DNA of 9,488 nucleotides from CAZPWQ01 sp964590495. GTDB taxonomy: Bacteria; Bacteroidota; Rhodothermia; Balneolales; Balneolaceae. Shown here piece after piece: positions 1 to 5,984 of this stretch. The notes beneath the pieces are model-generated. The model had not been told where the DNA came from. It did no database searches and saw nothing but the letters and a program-made list of their open reading frames with translations. The stretch is from assembly GCA_964590495.1 (NCBI GenBank), contig CAZPWQ010000128.1, positions 1 to 9,488 on the forward strand, read 5' to 3'. The number at the start of each line of letters is the position of its first letter. Within the stretch, counting starts at the first letter, position 1. Made by a program: the position numbers and the translations under genes.

Positions 1-2
1 TC

Positions 3-446
3 TACAGTGCGATGCTTGAACCGGGTGCAGCACCATGTGTGGGCTGCTCAATGGTTATGGATAACATCGGCCACAATCTGGCGCACGTAAATGCGCGTGA
101 TACCTCATTTGTGTTTACTTCACCGGCTCCCCAAGACGAAATCATTGCATTACAGCAGCGGATGGGCTGGAACGCCCCTTGGTATACCGATCATGGTCGT
201 CGCTTTGCCGATGCGTTCGACGCCGGAAAGGGCTTCGCCGTCAATGTTTTCATTCGTGACGATGCGAAACATGTCTACCGCACCTACTTCACCACCTCGC
301 GCGGTGGTGAGCTATTCGACACCAACTTCAGACTGCTTGACCTAACGCCTTATGGCCGGCAGGAAACCTGGGAAGATTCACCGGAGGGCTGGCCGCAGTC
401 CTCACCTTACCAGTGGTGGCGTCTGCACGATGAATATGAAAACTAA
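3..446 (+). CDS. DUF899 family thioredoxin-like protein, 3' part
   Basis: The reading frame is open to the left edge (codons before the first visible Met read Tyr-Ser-Ala), so this is the C-terminal part of a gene that begins outside the window. A CxxC motif (Cys-Val-Gly-Cys-Ser, about residues 12-16 of the visible frame) and the downstream block with Arg-Met-Gly-Trp, Pro-Trp and a C-terminal Trp-Trp-Arg-Leu-His-Asp-Glu-Tyr-Glu match the DUF899 family of predicted thioredoxin-fold proteins. Members are usually about 230-270 aa, so roughly 100 N-terminal residues are missing. The family is thought to be redox-active or stress-related and cytosolic, but the substrate is unknown. The stop is followed after 13 nt by a 33-nt perfect palindrome and then by the VOC gene in the same direction. 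Family call fairly sure, function unproven. Confidence 0.85.
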   Translation, partial: YSAMLEPGAAPCVGCSMVMDNIGHNLAHVNARDTSFVFTSPAPQDEIIALQQRMGWNAPWYTDHGRRFADAFDAGKGFAVNVFIRDDAKHVYRTYFTTSRGGELFDTNFRLLDLTPYGRQETWEDSPEGWPQSSPYQWWRLHDEYEN

Positions 447-459
447 ACTTAACTATTAG

Positions 460-492
460 AGACCTGTCAGGTTTTGAAAACCTGACAGGTCT
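460..492. repeat. 33-nt perfect palindrome, copy 1
   Basis: Two 16-nt arms (agacctgtcaggtttt and its exact reverse complement) flank a single central G at 476. An identical element, differing only in the central base and sharing the flanking G on each side, lies at 4282-4314. It starts 13 nt after the DUF899 stop, so as RNA it would form a long 3'-UTR hairpin whose A/T core makes the loop. It could act as a terminator, an mRNA 3' stabiliser or a dispersed REP-like element. There is no separate U-tract after the stem, so intrinsic termination is uncertain. Confidence 0.9.
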
Positions 493-523
493 GGTGCCCA
501 AAAAGGAACATATAACGAAAACC

Positions 524-530
524 AAAGGAG
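524..530 (+). promoter_or_regulatory. Ribosome binding site fixing the start of the PhnB-like gene
   Basis: The string aaaggag ends 8 nt before the ATG at 539. It favours that start over an in-frame ATG at 494, which has no such site and lies directly beside the palindrome. Confidence 0.7.
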
Positions 531-538
531 AAATAATC

Positions 539-973
539 ATGAAAGCAGTAAATCCTTATCTCAATTTCAACGGCAACACCGAAGAAGTCTTCAGCTTCTA
601 TCAAACCGTTTTTGGCGGCGAGCTTCAAATCGTACGCTACAAAGATCTCGGTAATAACATGGGAGCAACCGGTGAGGACCTGAATAAGATTGCGAATATT
701 GCACTACCGATAAGCGGAGAAACTATGCTGATGGGGACAGATACGCTGGAGTCAATGGGCCATACGATTACTGCCGGTAACAATTTTTCTATCACCCTGG
801 AGACCGACACCGCTGAAGAAGCTGAGGAATTATTCAACAAGCTGTCGGACGGCGGCAACGTCATGATGCCCCTGGCGGAAACAGAGTGGGCGGAGAAATA
901 CGGCATGTGTACCGATAAATTCGGCATCCAATGGATGTTCAACTATACTGGCAACAATAACTTTCAACCATGA
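539..973 (+). CDS. PhnB-like VOC (glyoxalase/bleomycin-resistance fold) protein
   Basis: This 144-aa single-domain cytosolic protein belongs to the PhnB/YqcK-like branch of the vicinal oxygen chelate superfamily. The N-terminal start of the fold (Asn-Pro-Tyr-Leu-Asn-Phe, residues 5-10, then Phe-Tyr...Val-Phe-Gly-Gly to 27) and the C-terminal signature Tyr-Gly...Asp-Lys-Phe-Gly-Ile-Gln-Trp (121-132) are typical. The length fits one paired beta-alpha-beta-beta-beta module set. Homologues are called PhnB only by similarity; a role in phosphonate use is not established, and the substrate is unknown. The start at 539 is chosen for its aaaggag site. It is the first gene of a probable + strand operon and is followed after 61 nt by the small ferredoxin-like gene. 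The same signature recurs twice in the fusion protein two genes downstream. Confidence 0.88.
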   Translation: MKAVNPYLNFNGNTEEVFSFYQTVFGGELQIVRYKDLGNNMGATGEDLNKIANIALPISGETMLMGTDTLESMGHTITAGNNFSITLETDTAEEAEELFNKLSDGGNVMMPLAETEWAEKYGMCTDKFGIQWMFNYTGNNNFQP

Positions 974-1034
974 AGGCTATGACATCTGAACGTATTGCGT
1001 AAAAACCCCAAATAAGCTAAAATAAAATACCCTC

Positions 1035-1256
1035 ATGAGAACTGTTGGCGTTTTTAAAACGAATGTTGACGTGCGATCCAAGGCAAAGGCAATTTTGGAT
1101 GAAATCCGCCGGAATCTTCCCGAGAGTAATCCAAGTTTTGATCTGGAAAACTGTGACAAAGTGTTACGCGTAGAATGTCTGGATGGCAAAGAACGCGAGG
1201 AAAAAGTGAAACGTATTGTAAAAGAACAAGGATTCGAAATCGATAATCTGTTATAA
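1035..1256 (+). CDS. Small ferredoxin-like (HMA-like) protein, 73 aa
   Basis: This 73-aa protein begins with a beta-strand-like segment (Thr-Val-Gly-Val-Phe-Lys-Thr-Asn-Val), then a helix (about 14-27), then strand (Lys-Val-Leu-Arg-Val-Glu-Cys, 42-48) and a final helix-strand. That is the beta-alpha-beta-beta-alpha-beta order of ferredoxin-like or heavy-metal-associated folds. It resembles small conserved Bacteroidota proteins with an Asp-Leu-Glu-Asp/Asn-Cys-Asp core. It has cysteines at about 40 and 48 but no CxxC metal site, so metal transfer cannot be claimed. No strong ribosome binding site precedes the ATG, as is common in this group. The next gene starts 12 nt after the stop with a perfect Shine-Dalgarno, so the two are probably co-transcribed. 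Fold assignment is inference; function unknown. Confidence 0.75.
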   Translation: MRTVGVFKTNVDVRSKAKAILDEIRRNLPESNPSFDLENCDKVLRVECLDGKEREEKVKRIVKEQGFEIDNLL

Positions 1257-1258
1257 AA

Positions 1259-1264
1259 GGAGGA
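1259..1264 (+). promoter_or_regulatory. Strong Shine-Dalgarno of the double-VOC gene
   Basis: The string ggagga lies 4 nt before the ATG at 1269, within a fuller aaaaggagga. It is the best ribosome binding site in the operon and suggests that this gene is translated independently of its upstream neighbour. Confidence 0.75.
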
Positions 1265-1268
1265 TACC

Positions 1269-2201
1269 ATGAATAAGTCTCAACAAAAGATAATCCCGCA
1301 CCTGTGGTTTAATCATCAGGCCGAAGAAGCAGTCGATTTTTACACCTCCCTTTTTGAGAATTCCAAAACGGGAGATATCACAAGGTATGCAGAAGCCGGA
1401 CAGGAAATCCACGGTCAGGAAGCCGGTGCAGTAATGACCATAGAGTTTGAACTTTCCGGACAGAAATTCATCGCTCTCAACGGCGGACCGCATTTCAAAT
1501 TTACCCCCGCTATCTCCTTCTATGTGACGTGTGAAACAGAGGATGAAGTCGACGAACTTTGGCAGAAGCTGTCAGAAGGAGGGAACTCAATGATGCCCCT
1601 CGACAAATACGACTGGAGCGAGAAGTACGGCTGGGTGCAGGACCGGTACGGACTCACCTGGCAGATCTCTCTGGGCAATCTTGATGATGTACACGGACAA
1701 AAAATTGTCCCCTCACTGATGTTTGTAAGTAAAGAGGGTCAGGCTGAGGAAGCGGTGAACCAATACACTTCCATGTTTGATGATTCAAAAATTACTGGAG
1801 TGCTGCACTATGGACCAGATGAGAATCAACCCGAAGGTAGTGTTATGCATGCCCAGTTTCGGCTGAACAACGGTGAAGTATTCATGGCGATGGACAGTTC
1901 GCCGGAGCACGCCGATTTCACCTTTAACGAGGCGGTATCGCTGCTGATCCAGTGTGAAGACCAGGAAGAGATTGATCATTTTTGGAGTCTGTCAGCAGTA
2001 CCTGAGGCGGAACAGTGTGGCTGGTTGAAAGACAAATTCGGCGTCTCATGGCAGGTAGCACCGGCACAACTTTCCGAAATGCTGAATGATCCGGACTCCG
2101 AAAAAGTAAAGGAAGTAACACAAGCATTTCTGCAGATGAAGAAATTCGATATTCAAAAGCTTCAGGATGTATTCGAAGGGAAACAATCAACTATGCAATA
2201 A
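1269..2201 (+). CDS. Two-domain PhnB-like VOC fusion protein
   Basis: This 310-aa protein has two tandem VOC domains: residues about 6-136 and 144-268. Each opens with Lys-Ile-(Ile/Val)-Pro-x-Leu-x-Phe, continues with a Glu-Glu-Ala-Val-(Asp/Asn)-x-Tyr-(Thr)-Ser-(Leu/Met)-Phe helix and ends with a Tyr/Cys-Gly-Trp...Asp-(Arg/Lys)-(Tyr/Phe)-Gly-x-(Thr/Ser)-Trp-Gln signature (120-132 and 250-262). The second domain is shortened before its signature, lacking the Gly-Gly...Met-Met-Pro loop seen in domain 1 and in the upstream single-domain protein. A tail (268-305) with a helical Val-Thr-Gln-Ala-Phe-Leu-Gln-Met-Lys-Lys-Phe-Asp segment follows, as in full-length PhnB-like proteins. Such proteins are cytosolic; older annotations link the family to 3-demethylubiquinone methyltransferase, which is not supported by the fold. 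Substrate unknown. The next gene starts 12 nt downstream. Confidence 0.9.
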   Translation: MNKSQQKIIPHLWFNHQAEEAVDFYTSLFENSKTGDITRYAEAGQEIHGQEAGAVMTIEFELSGQKFIALNGGPHFKFTPAISFYVTCETEDEVDELWQKLSEGGNSMMPLDKYDWSEKYGWVQDRYGLTWQISLGNLDDVHGQKIVPSLMFVSKEGQAEEAVNQYTSMFDDSKITGVLHYGPDENQPEGSVMHAQFRLNNGEVFMAMDSSPEHADFTFNEAVSLLIQCEDQEEIDHFWSLSAVPEAEQCGWLKDKFGVSWQVAPAQLSEMLNDPDSEKVKEVTQAFLQMKKFDIQKLQDVFEGKQSTMQ

Positions 2202-2213
2202 CGGTGAGAAATT

Positions 2214-2663
2214 ATGAAAAAACTACATTTTACAATCGACATAGACGCACCGAAAGAAAAGGTGTGGGATACCATGCTGGAAGACAATACCTATCGGCAG
2301 TGGACAGAGGCTTTTGCAGCCGGTTCTCACTATGAGGGAAGCTGGGAAGAAGGAAGTGACATCCATTTTCTGGCACCCGATGAGTCGGGCAAGATGGGTG
2401 GTATGGTAAGTCGGATAAAAGAGAATCGTAGGCCTGATTTTTTATCTATCGAGCATCTTGGTGTAGTACAGGATGGAGAAGAAGACACTTCCAGTGACGC
2501 TGTAAATGAATGGGCCGGTGGCCTTGAGAATTATACCCTCAGAGAGAAAAACGGCCAAACCGAAGTGTTGGTGGATATGGATTCCCATGAGGACTACGTG
2601 GAAATGTTTCAGGAAATGTGGCCGAAAGCCCTTCAGAAACTAAAGAAGCTGGCGGAGGAATAA
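2214..2663 (+). CDS. SRPBCC / AHSA1-like (START-fold) protein
   Basis: This 149-aa cytosolic protein has the classic opening of bacterial AHSA1/SRPBCC proteins: Phe-Thr-Ile-Asp-Ile-Asp-Ala-Pro-Lys-Glu-Lys-Val-Trp (residues 6-18), then Tyr-Arg-Gln-Trp-Thr-Glu-Ala-Phe. A Gly-Ser-Trp-Glu-Glu-Gly-Ser block follows, and the protein ends with a long amphipathic helix (about 125-149) that would close the hydrophobic cavity. The family binds hydrophobic small molecules or acts as a co-chaperone; the ligand here cannot be told. It starts 12 nt after the double-VOC stop with a weak ggtgag site, so it belongs to the same operon. The protein is rich in Glu and Asp, which would suit a somewhat salt-adapted cytoplasm (inference). 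Confidence 0.88.
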   Translation: MKKLHFTIDIDAPKEKVWDTMLEDNTYRQWTEAFAAGSHYEGSWEEGSDIHFLAPDESGKMGGMVSRIKENRRPDFLSIEHLGVVQDGEEDTSSDAVNEWAGGLENYTLREKNGQTEVLVDMDSHEDYVEMFQEMWPKALQKLKKLAEE

Positions 2664-2698
2664 CCTTTACATCTTCTATTAATTATAAATTAAATACT

Positions 2699-3079
2699 AT
2701 GGCAAAAAGTAAACCAAAAACCGTTGAGGAATATGTAGAAGCGACGCCAAAAGAAGCCCGTGAAAAATTACAGGAGTTGCGTACAATTCTGAAAAATGTT
2801 GCCCCTGATGCAACCGAAGCTCTCAAATGGGGTTCCCCGGTATTTGAAGGAAAGCGAATCCTCTTCGCTTATGCAGTATATAAGTCACACATGAATTTTA
2901 TGCCAACGGGACCGGCTTTAGAGCCGTTCAGGGAAGAATTGACAGAATTCAAATCCGGTAAAGACTCGATTCAATTCCCTTACAACAAACCACTTCCTAA
3001 AAAACTTTTACGTAAAATTGCTGCATACCGCGTCACGGAAGTGGAAGAAAATGATGCTCGCTGGATGTGCAAATTGTGA
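2699..3079 (+). CDS. DUF1801 family protein (YdhG-like)
   Basis: This 126-aa protein matches the DUF1801 / YdhG-like family: Thr-Val-Glu-Glu-Tyr (8-12), a helix ending in Ala-Pro-Asp-Ala-Thr-Glu-Ala-Leu-Lys-Trp-Gly-Ser-Pro-Val-Phe (36-49), and the late block Phe-Pro-Tyr-Asn-Lys-Pro-Leu-Pro...Leu-Leu-Arg-Lys-Ile-Ala-Ala-Tyr-Arg (93-111). A Bacillus relative has been described as an iron chaperone, but most members are uncharacterised. The start at 2699 sits after an AT-rich leader and gives the usual family length. An in-frame ATG at 2618 would overlap the SRPBCC gene by 46 nt and add 27 residues without family resemblance. It is the last gene of the + strand run and converges with the next gene, with only 15 nt between the stops. 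Confidence 0.88.
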   Translation: MAKSKPKTVEEYVEATPKEAREKLQELRTILKNVAPDATEALKWGSPVFEGKRILFAYAVYKSHMNFMPTGPALEPFREELTEFKSGKDSIQFPYNKPLPKKLLRKIAAYRVTEVEENDARWMCKL

Positions 3080-3094
3080 TTTTATTCGTCGGAT

Positions 3095-3568
3095 TTAAGT
3101 CAAATTAATTTCAGAAATATCATCGGATCGTGAGCGGAGTTCCTGAGAATATTTCCACAGGGGTTTCCCCTCCTTTTTTAGCAGGCAACTAAGATCGGCT
3201 GCGCGATAGCAAATTTGTCCAACCAGGTTGTCAATACTTTTTTCATCACTCAGTCCCTGCGAAACAGCGTATTCAATCGAAGCCTTAACGCCCCGCATAA
3301 AACTCAGGGCTGGTGTTTCCGCATCGACAATATTCAGAGCCTCTCTGAATTTACTTCTCCAACGAGAAATATCTTCAATCTCATAGTCAGACTCAGCGGC
3401 AATCTGCTCATCGGTCCACCCTTCCCTTTCTGCCCGTTCCATTAATACCGCTTCATCAGGCATAAGCTTATCGAAACGGGCATTGCCGATGCCAAGATGT
3501 CCTTCATAGTTATCATAACTGTAACTGAATAATTCGGCGGCTAAAAAATGAATCCTTTTCATTTGCAT
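3095..3568 (-). CDS. Unrecognised 157-aa protein with an HTH-like segment
   Basis: I do not recognise this family. The protein is mostly helical and soluble, with no signal peptide or membrane segment. Residues about 43-75 (Met-Glu-Arg-Ala-Glu-Arg-Glu-Gly-Trp-Thr-Asp-Glu-Gln-Ile-Ala-Ala...Ile-Ser-Arg-Trp-Arg) have the spacing of a helix-turn-helix, and the 89-135 region forms two further predicted helices with Cys120 and Cys128. The start at 3568 is chosen because a ggagga site lies 6 nt upstream. The frame stays open to an ATG at 3646, but that extension has no such site. A second Met two codons in (3562) is also possible. It lies 83 nt downstream of the DUF1697 gene on the same strand, so the two may share a transcript. 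A DNA-binding role is only a guess from the HTH-like pattern. Confidence 0.7.
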   Translation of the reverse strand: MQMKRIHFLAAELFSYSYDNYEGHLGIGNARFDKLMPDEAVLMERAEREGWTDEQIAAESDYEIEDISRWRSKFREALNIVDAETPALSFMRGVKASIEYAVSQGLSDEKSIDNLVGQICYRAADLSCLLKKEGKPLWKYSQELRSRSDDISEINLT

Positions 3569-3574
3569 GACGTT

Positions 3575-3580
3575 TCCTCC
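3575..3580 (-). promoter_or_regulatory. Shine-Dalgarno deciding the start at 3568
   Basis: On the minus strand, ggagga is followed by 6 nt and then ATG. This perfect site favours the 157-aa form over the 183-aa form beginning at 3646. Confidence 0.75.
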
Positions 3581-3651
3581 AAAATTTTGGTGTCTAAATT
3601 CCTTGATAGTAACATTAATGGTCGCAAAAAAAGCACTCATCGCCAAACAGA

Positions 3652-4191
3652 TTAATATCCCTCAACCATTTCCATAATTCTTTGCACGGTCCGCCAGTTG
3701 CGGCCGGTCATTGAAACACCTACAAGTCTCTCGGTTTTCCCGGCCAGTTTCGACCGGCCGATACCATCGGGCGCATGCAGATAGAACACTTTGTCGATTA
3801 GTTTAAACCGCTCGCTCTCCTTTTTATAGTTTTTCAGGGATTCCAGATCGGGATCTGAAGGCTCTGAAATCAAAAAGTTCAGATGTAACGATTTCGGATT
3901 GGACTCTGCTTCCGGAAACGGGTTGGATTCGATGGCCTCTTTTAGTTCTTCCAATGTCAGCACCAATACATAAGGTTCAAACCCATCGTTCTTTTTGACT
4001 GCAGCAGTTATATCACCAGATAACTTCGGGATATTATTTTCTTCCGTTTGAAAAACGACATTCCCGGTTTGGATGTAACTCTCCACATTGTGATAACCCA
4101 GATCCTGCATCAATGATCTAAGCTCTTTCATGGGTAGCCTGTTGTGTCCGCCCACATTAATGCCCCGGAATAGTGCTATGTAAGTGTTCAT
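3652..4191 (-). CDS. DUF1697 family protein
   Basis: This 179-aa protein has the defining features of DUF1697: the N-terminal block Tyr-Ile-Ala-Leu-Phe-Arg-Gly-Ile-Asn-Val-Gly-Gly (4-15), then Met-Lys-Glu-Leu, then Ser-Tyr-Ile-Gln-Thr-Gly-Asn-Val-Val-Phe (38-47), and late in the chain Gly-Arg-Ser-Lys-Leu followed by Thr-Gly-Arg-Asn-Trp-Arg-Thr-Val. Length is typical for the family. Its biochemical function is unknown; it is a cytosolic protein often found near other small DUFs such as those in the neighbouring operon. The ATG at 4191 starts directly at the conserved N-terminus, so the start is well supported although its ribosome binding site is weak. The 3' end is 83 nt from the next gene on the strand. 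Confidence 0.92.
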   Translation of the reverse strand: MNTYIALFRGINVGGHNRLPMKELRSLMQDLGYHNVESYIQTGNVVFQTEENNIPKLSGDITAAVKKNDGFEPYVLVLTLEELKEAIESNPFPEAESNPKSLHLNFLISEPSDPDLESLKNYKKESERFKLIDKVFYLHAPDGIGRSKLAGKTERLVGVSMTGRNWRTVQRIMEMVEGY

Positions 4192-4281
4192 GAGATGATT
4201 TCTTTGGATTAAAATTAATAAACTTCGACAGCCAATGAATTTATTCTCATAGAGATATAGATCCGGTGAAAGCTTAATCCG

Positions 4282-4314
4282 AGACCTGTCAGGTTTTTAA
4301 AACCTGACAGGTCT
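4282..4314. repeat. 33-nt perfect palindrome, copy 2
   Basis: Same 16-nt arms as the element at 460-492, with T instead of G as the central base (4298); the flanking G on both sides is also shared. On the minus strand it begins 22 nt after the stop of the Dabb gene, so both copies lie in 3' flanks of genes. Candidate bidirectional terminator, stabilising hairpin or mobile REP-like unit. Confidence 0.9.
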
Positions 4315-4336
4315 GTATAGGAGTAAACAGACCCCT

Positions 4337-4651
4337 TCACACCGAATGGGTAATCCCAATATCATACACCTTCACCTCCGTAAAAAGAGGACTATAGGTA
4401 TCAAGGAACTTCAGGTGATGGGGATGGTCAGCATATACTTCATAATCCTCCATGGTTTCGAACCAGGTATAAATTGCAAAGGCAAAAGAATGATCGTTTA
4501 CATCCCGCCTGGGGGTATCTGCAGGCGGACCCATTTCGGCTTTGTGTATTTCCGGTATTTGCAGGAGTTCCTCCAGCCCTTTCTCAAATTCACCTTTTTC
4601 TTCGGAGGTTACTTCGGGGTCCAGGTAAAAGTAAACGGTATGCTGTAACAT
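4337..4651 (-). CDS. Dabb domain (stress-responsive alpha/beta barrel) protein
   Basis: This 104-aa protein has the Dabb pattern: an N-terminal strand with Gln-His-Thr-Val-Tyr-Phe-Tyr-Leu (3-10), an acidic helix, Leu-Leu-Gln-Ile-Pro-Glu-Ile (29-35), then Phe-Ala-Phe-Ala-Ile-Tyr-Thr-Trp-Phe-Glu-Thr (56-66) and a His-Pro-His-His-Leu-Lys-Phe motif near 76-82. One domain fills the whole length, as usual. Family members are small cytosolic dimers linked to stress responses in plants and to polyketide cyclisation in some fungi; no substrate can be named here. The gene stands alone on the minus strand, with its own upstream region (gene-poor stretch 4652-5284) and the second palindrome just after its stop. 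Confidence 0.9.
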   Translation of the reverse strand: MLQHTVYFYLDPEVTSEEKGEFEKGLEELLQIPEIHKAEMGPPADTPRRDVNDHSFAFAIYTWFETMEDYEVYADHPHHLKFLDTYSPLFTEVKVYDIGITHSV

Positions 4652-4710
4652 GTTGAGACTTCAGTTATAAATTAGGTTGATTCAGCCGAGAGTATAAGCA
4701 AGAAAAAGGC

Positions 4711-4731
4711 AAGACGCCAGACGTAAGACAC
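4711..4731. repeat. Heptamer array (aagacgc type), 3 units
   Basis: Three consecutive 7-nt units read aagacgc, cagacgt and aagacac, all sharing an agac core at the same phase. It is short and degenerate, but its period matches that of the arrays at 4745-4765 and 9015-9071. Confidence 0.5.
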
Positions 4732-4744
4732 GTTGTTTGTTGTT

Positions 4745-4765
4745 CTGAATTCTGACTCCTGAATT
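4745..4765. repeat. Heptamer array (ctgaatt type), 3 units
   Basis: Three consecutive 7-nt units read ctgaatt, ctgactc and ctgaatt. The array lies 13 nt from another heptamer array with a different unit. Confidence 0.55.
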
Positions 4766-4773
4766 CTCATTAC

Positions 4774-4900
4774 CATCGCCGAATAAAAATAAATGGCCTT
4801 TCTGCCTTCGCGGGCCGAACGAAGGCGATGAATCGTGGGGCCCCGCCGACCAAATTCTTCGGCGGCGAGACGGAAAAACCACAGTCCCTTGCTCAGAATG
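4774..4900. repeat. GC-rich hairpin island, probable dispersed intergenic repeat
   Basis: A sharply GC-richer segment within an AT-rich region. Visible stems are gccttcg (4804-4810) with cgaaggc (4820-4826), ccgccga (4843-4849) with tcggcgg (4859-4865), and catcgcc (4774-4780) with ggcgatg (4824-4830), the last competing with the first. At its right end, the minus strand reads cattctgagc, a word often seen in dispersed intergenic repeats of Bacteroidota and Chlorobiota (recalled, not checked). The minus-strand reading frame through it is arginine- and serine-rich and not protein-like. Confidence 0.5.
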
Positions 4901-5284
4901 ATAACAGAGGGAGGAGGTATTTAGAAATCTTGCTCAAATTTTATTTAATATTACCAATAATTATCTGAGTGCTCTGACTACCTTAGTGGTAAACCCAGCA
5001 AAATAGTTTTAACCTGAACTAAATCATTTCGGAACAGGTTGAAGTTAGTACTACAGCATACCATATTACATAGTTAAAAGCTGCGTAAGCTGTTTTAAAA
5101 TAAATCAGGATGTATCCGGCAGGTTTTAAAGAGCTGAAGGTCAATCTGATATAAGACGGTTACTAAATTTTTCATACTGCTCTGAAGCCGAATAGGAAGT
5201 TATCTGTGGGTAAACAATAGCCCGGTATCAGGTCCTTAAAGTAAAGTATACCCTGCCAGAATCCATCCGGATTAACAAATATTG

Positions 5285-5363
5285 CCCGGTGTGGCGCTGT
5301 GGTAGCGCGGGTTTTTAGATTTATCAGAAAACCAGGTTGCAGGTTCAAATCCTGCCGCCGGGT
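5285..5363 (+). ncRNA. tRNA-like element 1 (non-canonical anticodon arm)
   Basis: The 79 nt fold as a tRNA. Acceptor cccggtg (5285-5291) pairs with cgccggg (5356-5362), including one G-U, with T5363 as discriminator and no CCA. The D stem is gcgc/gcgc around a tgtggta loop, the variable loop is aggtt, and the T arm is gcagg-ttcaaat-cctgc (5339-5355). The anticodon arm is wrong for a working tRNA: the stem ggtttt/aaaacc (5310-5315, 5328-5333) encloses a 12-nt loop, or 14 nt with a five-pair stem, instead of 7, so no anticodon can be assigned. The D and T arms look most like tRNA-Pro. The element ends 26 nt before the ATG of the small exported protein, so it could be part of that mRNA's leader. 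It may be a degraded tRNA gene or a structured regulatory RNA. Confidence 0.65.
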
Positions 5364-5389
5364 GGAATTCCAATGAACCTGATAATAAT

Positions 5390-5754
5390 ATGCGTATTAC
5401 AATTTCATCAGCTCTTCTGCTTGCAATTTTCCTGCTGTTTAACGATACATCAATCGCCCAGTCCGGTGACTATAATATTAAAAAAATATGTATGGGACAG
5501 GGCAAGTATGCTGCTGTTGTGGAACACCATCAGCAGTATTATGTGATTGTTTCGGATCAAGTCATCCACCGGGACTCTAAAATAACAGATGTATTCGGCT
5601 CAATACAGATAGGCGGTTCTTCGTATATCGGACTTTTCCAAAATAATAACCATCAGCAAATATCTGCCGATATCATCAGCCGGATGAAATGGAAATATTC
5701 CGGTTTCCCGGGAGCGAGGTCGGTATGCCGTTCGGTGGTGAGTCGGGGTATTTA
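5390..5754 (+). CDS. Small exported two-cysteine protein, copy 1 (3' end in gap)
   Basis: No family recognised. The product starts with a Sec-type signal peptide: Met-Arg, a hydrophobic core (about residues 7-17), then Ser-Ile-Ala before Gln24 as a likely signal peptidase I site. The mature part, about 98 residues, has only two cysteines (34 and 113), fitting one disulfide in the periplasm or outside the cell. It also has Gly-Gln-Gly-Lys-Tyr-Ala-Ala-Val-Val-Glu-His (36-46) and Trp-Lys-Tyr-Ser-Gly-x-Pro-Gly-Ala (101-109). It aligns without gaps to the protein at 6088-6459, with about two thirds identity. Codon 122 is TA followed by the first N of the assembly gap, so it may be the stop, giving 121 aa against 123 in the paralogue. 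A tRNA-like element lies directly upstream. Confidence 0.8.
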
Positions 5755-5854
5755 NNNNNNNNNNNNNNNNNNNNNNNNNNNNNNNNNNNNNNNNNNNNNN
5801 NNNNNNNNNNNNNNNNNNNNNNNNNNNNNNNNNNNNNNNNNNNNNNNNNNNNNN
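5755..5854. other. Assembly gap of 100 N
   Basis: Exactly 100 N, the conventional placeholder for a gap of unknown size. It falls at the 3' end of the first exported-protein gene, between two near-repeats, which is where a short-read assembly of tandem copies would break. The true content and length are unknown. Confidence 0.95.
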
Positions 5855-5984
5855 AATAATCGTTTCCTGCATAAAAATCGGAACTTTGGTATACCATATA
5901 AATATAAATTGTCTGTGGATCGTGTTAATATCAATGAACTATTCATCAAAATGTATAAAACGATCTCAATCCAACAAATACTTG

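Larger units (their letters stand above)
4652..5271. other. Gene-poor intergenic stretch
   Basis: About 620 nt with no supportable gene. The first part (4711-4765) has two short heptamer arrays, 4774-4900 is a GC-rich hairpin island, and 4920-5271 is AT-rich sequence without recognisable structure. The promoter of the Dabb gene and that of the first tRNA-like cassette should lie here, at opposite ends, but I could not identify either with confidence. Confidence 0.7.

Noticed and set aside
4682..4882. 66-residue minus-strand open frame, rich in Arg and Ser
   Set aside because: It runs through the GC-rich hairpin island and heptamer arrays, has no ribosome binding site, and its composition reflects the repeat, not a protein.
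5285..5390. T-box riboswitch upstream of the exported gene
   Set aside because: There is no Stem I specifier loop, no T-box sequence and no terminator/antiterminator pair; the element itself is tRNA-shaped and does not look like a tRNA sensor.
5337..5546. 69-residue open frame overlapping tRNA-like element 1 and the exported-protein gene
   Set aside because: It is out of frame with the conserved protein, overlaps the tRNA-like T arm, and has no equivalent in the second cassette, where an ATG at the similar place is followed at once by TAA.
5886..5911. Bacteroidota-type promoter (TTG, then TAnnTTTG) upstream of the second cassette
   Set aside because: The candidate ttg...taaattg has only 16 nt between elements against the usual 19 or so, and the -7 box is one base short.
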